From: Thiotrichales bacterium HSG1
GTDB lineage: Bacteria > Pseudomonadota > Gammaproteobacteria > Beggiatoales > Beggiatoaceae
DNA length: 7,921 nt
Assembly (NCBI GenBank): GCA_030378125.1
Contig: JAUCGN010000076.1
Coordinates: 1 to 7,921, forward strand
Direction of reading: 5' to 3'
Under the pieces are notes generated by a model. That model saw only the letters and a list, made by a program, of their open reading frames with translations, was not told the origin of the DNA and ran no database searches. Position numbers and translations under genes: made by a program. This document shows positions 6,216 through 7,921 of this stretch, one piece after another (positions within the stretch are counted from its first letter, which is position 1; every line of letters starts with the position of its first letter).

Positions 6216-7657
6216 TGATGGAAAATGTTGATATAAATAAACGTCCTGACCCAGACCAAATCCTAGTTGATATAGCAAACTATGTTAGCAATTATGAAGT
6301 TTCCTCTTCAGAGGCTTATGACACTGCTAGTTATTGCTTGATGGATACTTTAGGCTGCGGTTTATTAGCATTACGCTTTCCAGAATGTACTAAGCTATTG
6401 GGGCCATTGGTACCCGGAACTGTAGTTAAAAATGGAGCCAGAGTTCCAGGTACTAACTATGAAATGGACCCAGTTAAAGCAGCTTGGGATATAGGATGTA
6501 CTATCCGTTGGTTAGATTTTAATGACACTTGGTTAGCAGCAGAATGGGGACATCCTTCTGATAATTTAGGTGGGATTTTAGCAGTCGCTGACTATATCAG
6601 TCGAGTTAACATTGATAATGGCAAAAAACCATTGTTAATGCAAGATGTACTGACTGCAATGATAAAAGCCCATGAAATTCAAGGAGTTTTAGCACTGGAA
6701 AATGCTTTTAATCGAGTTGGTTTAGATCATGTGGTGTTAGTTAAGGTTGCTACTACTGCTGTTGTTAGCAAAATGTTAGGAGCTACTAATGAGCAGATTA
6801 TTGCTGCCTTATCACAAGCATGGGTTGATGGTCAGTCATTACGAACCTATCGTCATGCTCCCAATGCCGGTTCACGCAAATCATGGGCAGCTGGTGATGC
6901 TACTTCTCGTGGGGTACGTTTGGCTATGCTCACTATGCAAGGAGAAATGGGTTTACCTTCTGTATTGACTACTCCTGTTTGGGGTTTTAATGATGTATCG
7001 TTTGATGGTAAGGCGATGGAAATCAAGCAAAATTATGCTAGTTATGTGATGGAAAACGTATTATTCAAAATTTCTTATCCGGCTGAGTTTCATGCCCAAA
7101 CAGCAGTTGAGTGTGCTTTAAAATTACATCCCCAAGTAAGAGGACGATTTGAAGAAATTGATAAAATTGTCTTAACAACTCAAGAATCAGCTATTCGTAT
7201 AATTTCTAAAGTTGGTGCGTTGAATAACCCAGCAGATCGAGATCATTGTTTACAGTATATGGTCGCAATTGGTTTGGGTTTTGGTGAGTTGACAGCCGAA
7301 CATTATGAAGATAGTTTTCATTCCAATCATCCAATTATTGACAAATTACGAGATAAGATGGAAGTGGAAGAAGATAAACGTTATTCACAAGAATATCTTG
7401 ACTCAGATAAGCGTTCAATTGCTAATGCTATTCAAATATTTTTTAAAAATGGAGAGAAGACCGAAAAAGTTGCAATAGAATATCCGGTTGGGCATCGGCG
7501 GCGTAGACAGGAAGGAATTCCATTGTTAGAACAGAAGTTTTATGCTAATTTACAAACTCGTTTTCCAGAATGGCGTTGTGAGAAAATTGCACAGGTTTGC
7601 AAAGAACAATTAACCAATACTCCAGTTAATGAGTTTATGGAATTATTGGTATGTTGA
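6215..7657 (+). CDS. prpD: 2-methylcitrate dehydratase PrpD
   Basis: This 480-residue protein matches the roughly 483-residue enterobacterial PrpD and belongs to the MmgE/PrpD family. It dehydrates 2-methylcitrate to 2-methylaconitate in the cytoplasm, within the methylcitrate cycle that oxidises propionyl-CoA to pyruvate and succinate. The all-helical first domain carries [17 protein letters not shown] at 101-117, the strongest family signature, and [18 protein letters not shown] at 213-230. The second domain begins near [12 protein letters not shown] (286-297) and ends with [10 protein letters not shown] close to the terminus. Two in-frame ATGs are possible (6215 and 6218); the first overlaps the upstream stop. 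The usual partners prpB, prpC, acnD or prpF are not in the window, so either the cycle is dispersed or the operon was rearranged. It appears full length and intact. Confidence 0.95.
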   Translation: MMENVDINKRPDPDQILVDIANYVSNYEVSSSEAYDTASYCLMDTLGCGLLALRFPECTKLLGPLVPGTVVKNGARVPGTNYEMDPVKAAWDIGCTIRWLDFNDTWLAAEWGHPSDNLGGILAVADYISRVNIDNGKKPLLMQDVLTAMIKAHEIQGVLALENAFNRVGLDHVVLVKVATTAVVSKMLGATNEQIIAALSQAWVDGQSLRTYRHAPNAGSRKSWAAGDATSRGVRLAMLTMQGEMGLPSVLTTPVWGFNDVSFDGKAMEIKQNYASYVMENVLFKISYPAEFHAQTAVECALKLHPQVRGRFEEIDKIVLTTQESAIRIISKVGALNNPADRDHCLQYMVAIGLGFGELTAEHYEDSFHSNHPIIDKLRDKMEVEEDKRYSQEYLDSDKRSIANAIQIFFKNGEKTEKVAIEYPVGHRRRRQEGIPLLEQKFYANLQTRFPEWRCEKIAQVCKEQLTNTPVNEFMELLVC

Positions 7658-7711
7658 TAGTCTATAAGTATCTGTATAATCAAGCATTAGACTTAAAATA
7701 AGTTATAAAAT

Positions 7712-7796
7712 TGGTAGTCCTAAATAAAGTAGTAATAGCTTCAAAAAACTGTTATATTTAAAATGCTTGGTGGTTTTATTGCTACCTATTTTAGCA
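7712..7796 (+). repeat. Palindromic repeat, copy C
   Basis: This is the third copy of the element at 1045 and 4623, same orientation, 54 bp after the prpD stop: TGGTAGTCCTAAATAAAGTA at the left, GCTACCTATTTTAG at the right with its outer end lost. The inner hairpin pairs AAAACTGTTA (7745-7754) with TGGTGGTTTT (7767-7776), largely through G-U wobbles, so it forms better in plus-strand RNA than in its complement. It may end prpD transcription, but the U-tract is only four bases long. Confidence 0.7.
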
Positions 7797-7803
7797 ATAG
7801 TTC

Positions 7804-7921
7804 GGACAGTTTTTGAAAACTGAACTTAGTTAAAACTATAACTTATTGAAATTTAAATGTTTTATTATTTTTCTTTGAAATAAAAAATTACTTTAATAAC
7901 AATATGTTATAAAAACTGTCC
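7804..7921. mobile_element. MITE-like element or IS end with 11-bp terminal inverted repeats
   Basis: GGACAGTTTTT at 7804-7814 and AAAAACTGTCC at 7911-7921 are perfect inverted ends. A second inner pair follows: ATAACTTATTG (7838-7848) against CAATATGTTAT (7900-7910), 10 of 11 matching. The 118 bp are extremely AT-rich and carry no ORF. Target-site duplication cannot be tested because the right end coincides with the last base of the window. The left end starts 8 bp after palindromic repeat copy C. It may be a miniature inverted-repeat transposable element; the parent IS family is not recognised. Confidence 0.5.

Overview
This is an AT-rich bacterial window. It most likely comes from a gammaproteobacterium, and the mix of content recalls the large sulfur bacteria (Beggiatoaceae/Thiotrichales). 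The IscU is very close to the enterobacterial protein, and the 2-methylcitrate dehydratase is the PrpD type of the same class. The rest is accessory: a Roco-type LRR-GTPase, IS630 and IS1 transposase remnants, and several families of small palindromic repeats. The class assignment is reasonably supported; the family-level guess is only an impression.

Layout. 2-1024 (+) is the 3' part of a membrane sensor (end of an extracytoplasmic domain, one TM helix, HAMP, GAF) that stops without any output domain. 1073-3405 (-) is a probable two-gene unit: a Roco protein (LRR-Roc-COR with a hydrophobic C-terminal tail), then a small cysteine-containing protein whose last 20 residues are read from a palindromic repeat. 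3432-3977 is a gene-free block made of two ~125 bp palindromes in opposite orientation around two tandem ~142 bp units. 4065-4530 holds two transposase fragments, IS630 family (+) and IS1 family (-). 4539-4615 (+) is tRNA-Pro(GGG) with a good promoter. 4715-5485 (-) is a membrane-anchored coiled-coil protein of unknown function. 5684-6064 (+) is iscU without its usual isc neighbours. 6114-6215 (+) is a possible 33-codon ORF that overlaps the prpD start as TAATG. 6215-7657 (+) is prpD. 7804-7921 is a MITE-like element with 11-bp terminal inverted repeats, ending exactly at the window edge.

How it fits together. iscU and prpD are core genes, for Fe-S scaffold assembly and propionate (methylcitrate cycle) catabolism, each apparently separated from its usual operon partners. 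The rest looks like a plastic region. One ~85-90 bp imperfect palindrome occurs three times in the same orientation (1045-1135, 4623-4709, 7712-7796), each within about 55 bp of a gene's 3' end. The copies have AAAACC...GGTTTT hairpins with U-tracts, so they could act as bidirectional terminators. In one case the repeat has become coding sequence. These repeat-gene junctions and the Roco/small-protein pair are the most interesting parts of the window.
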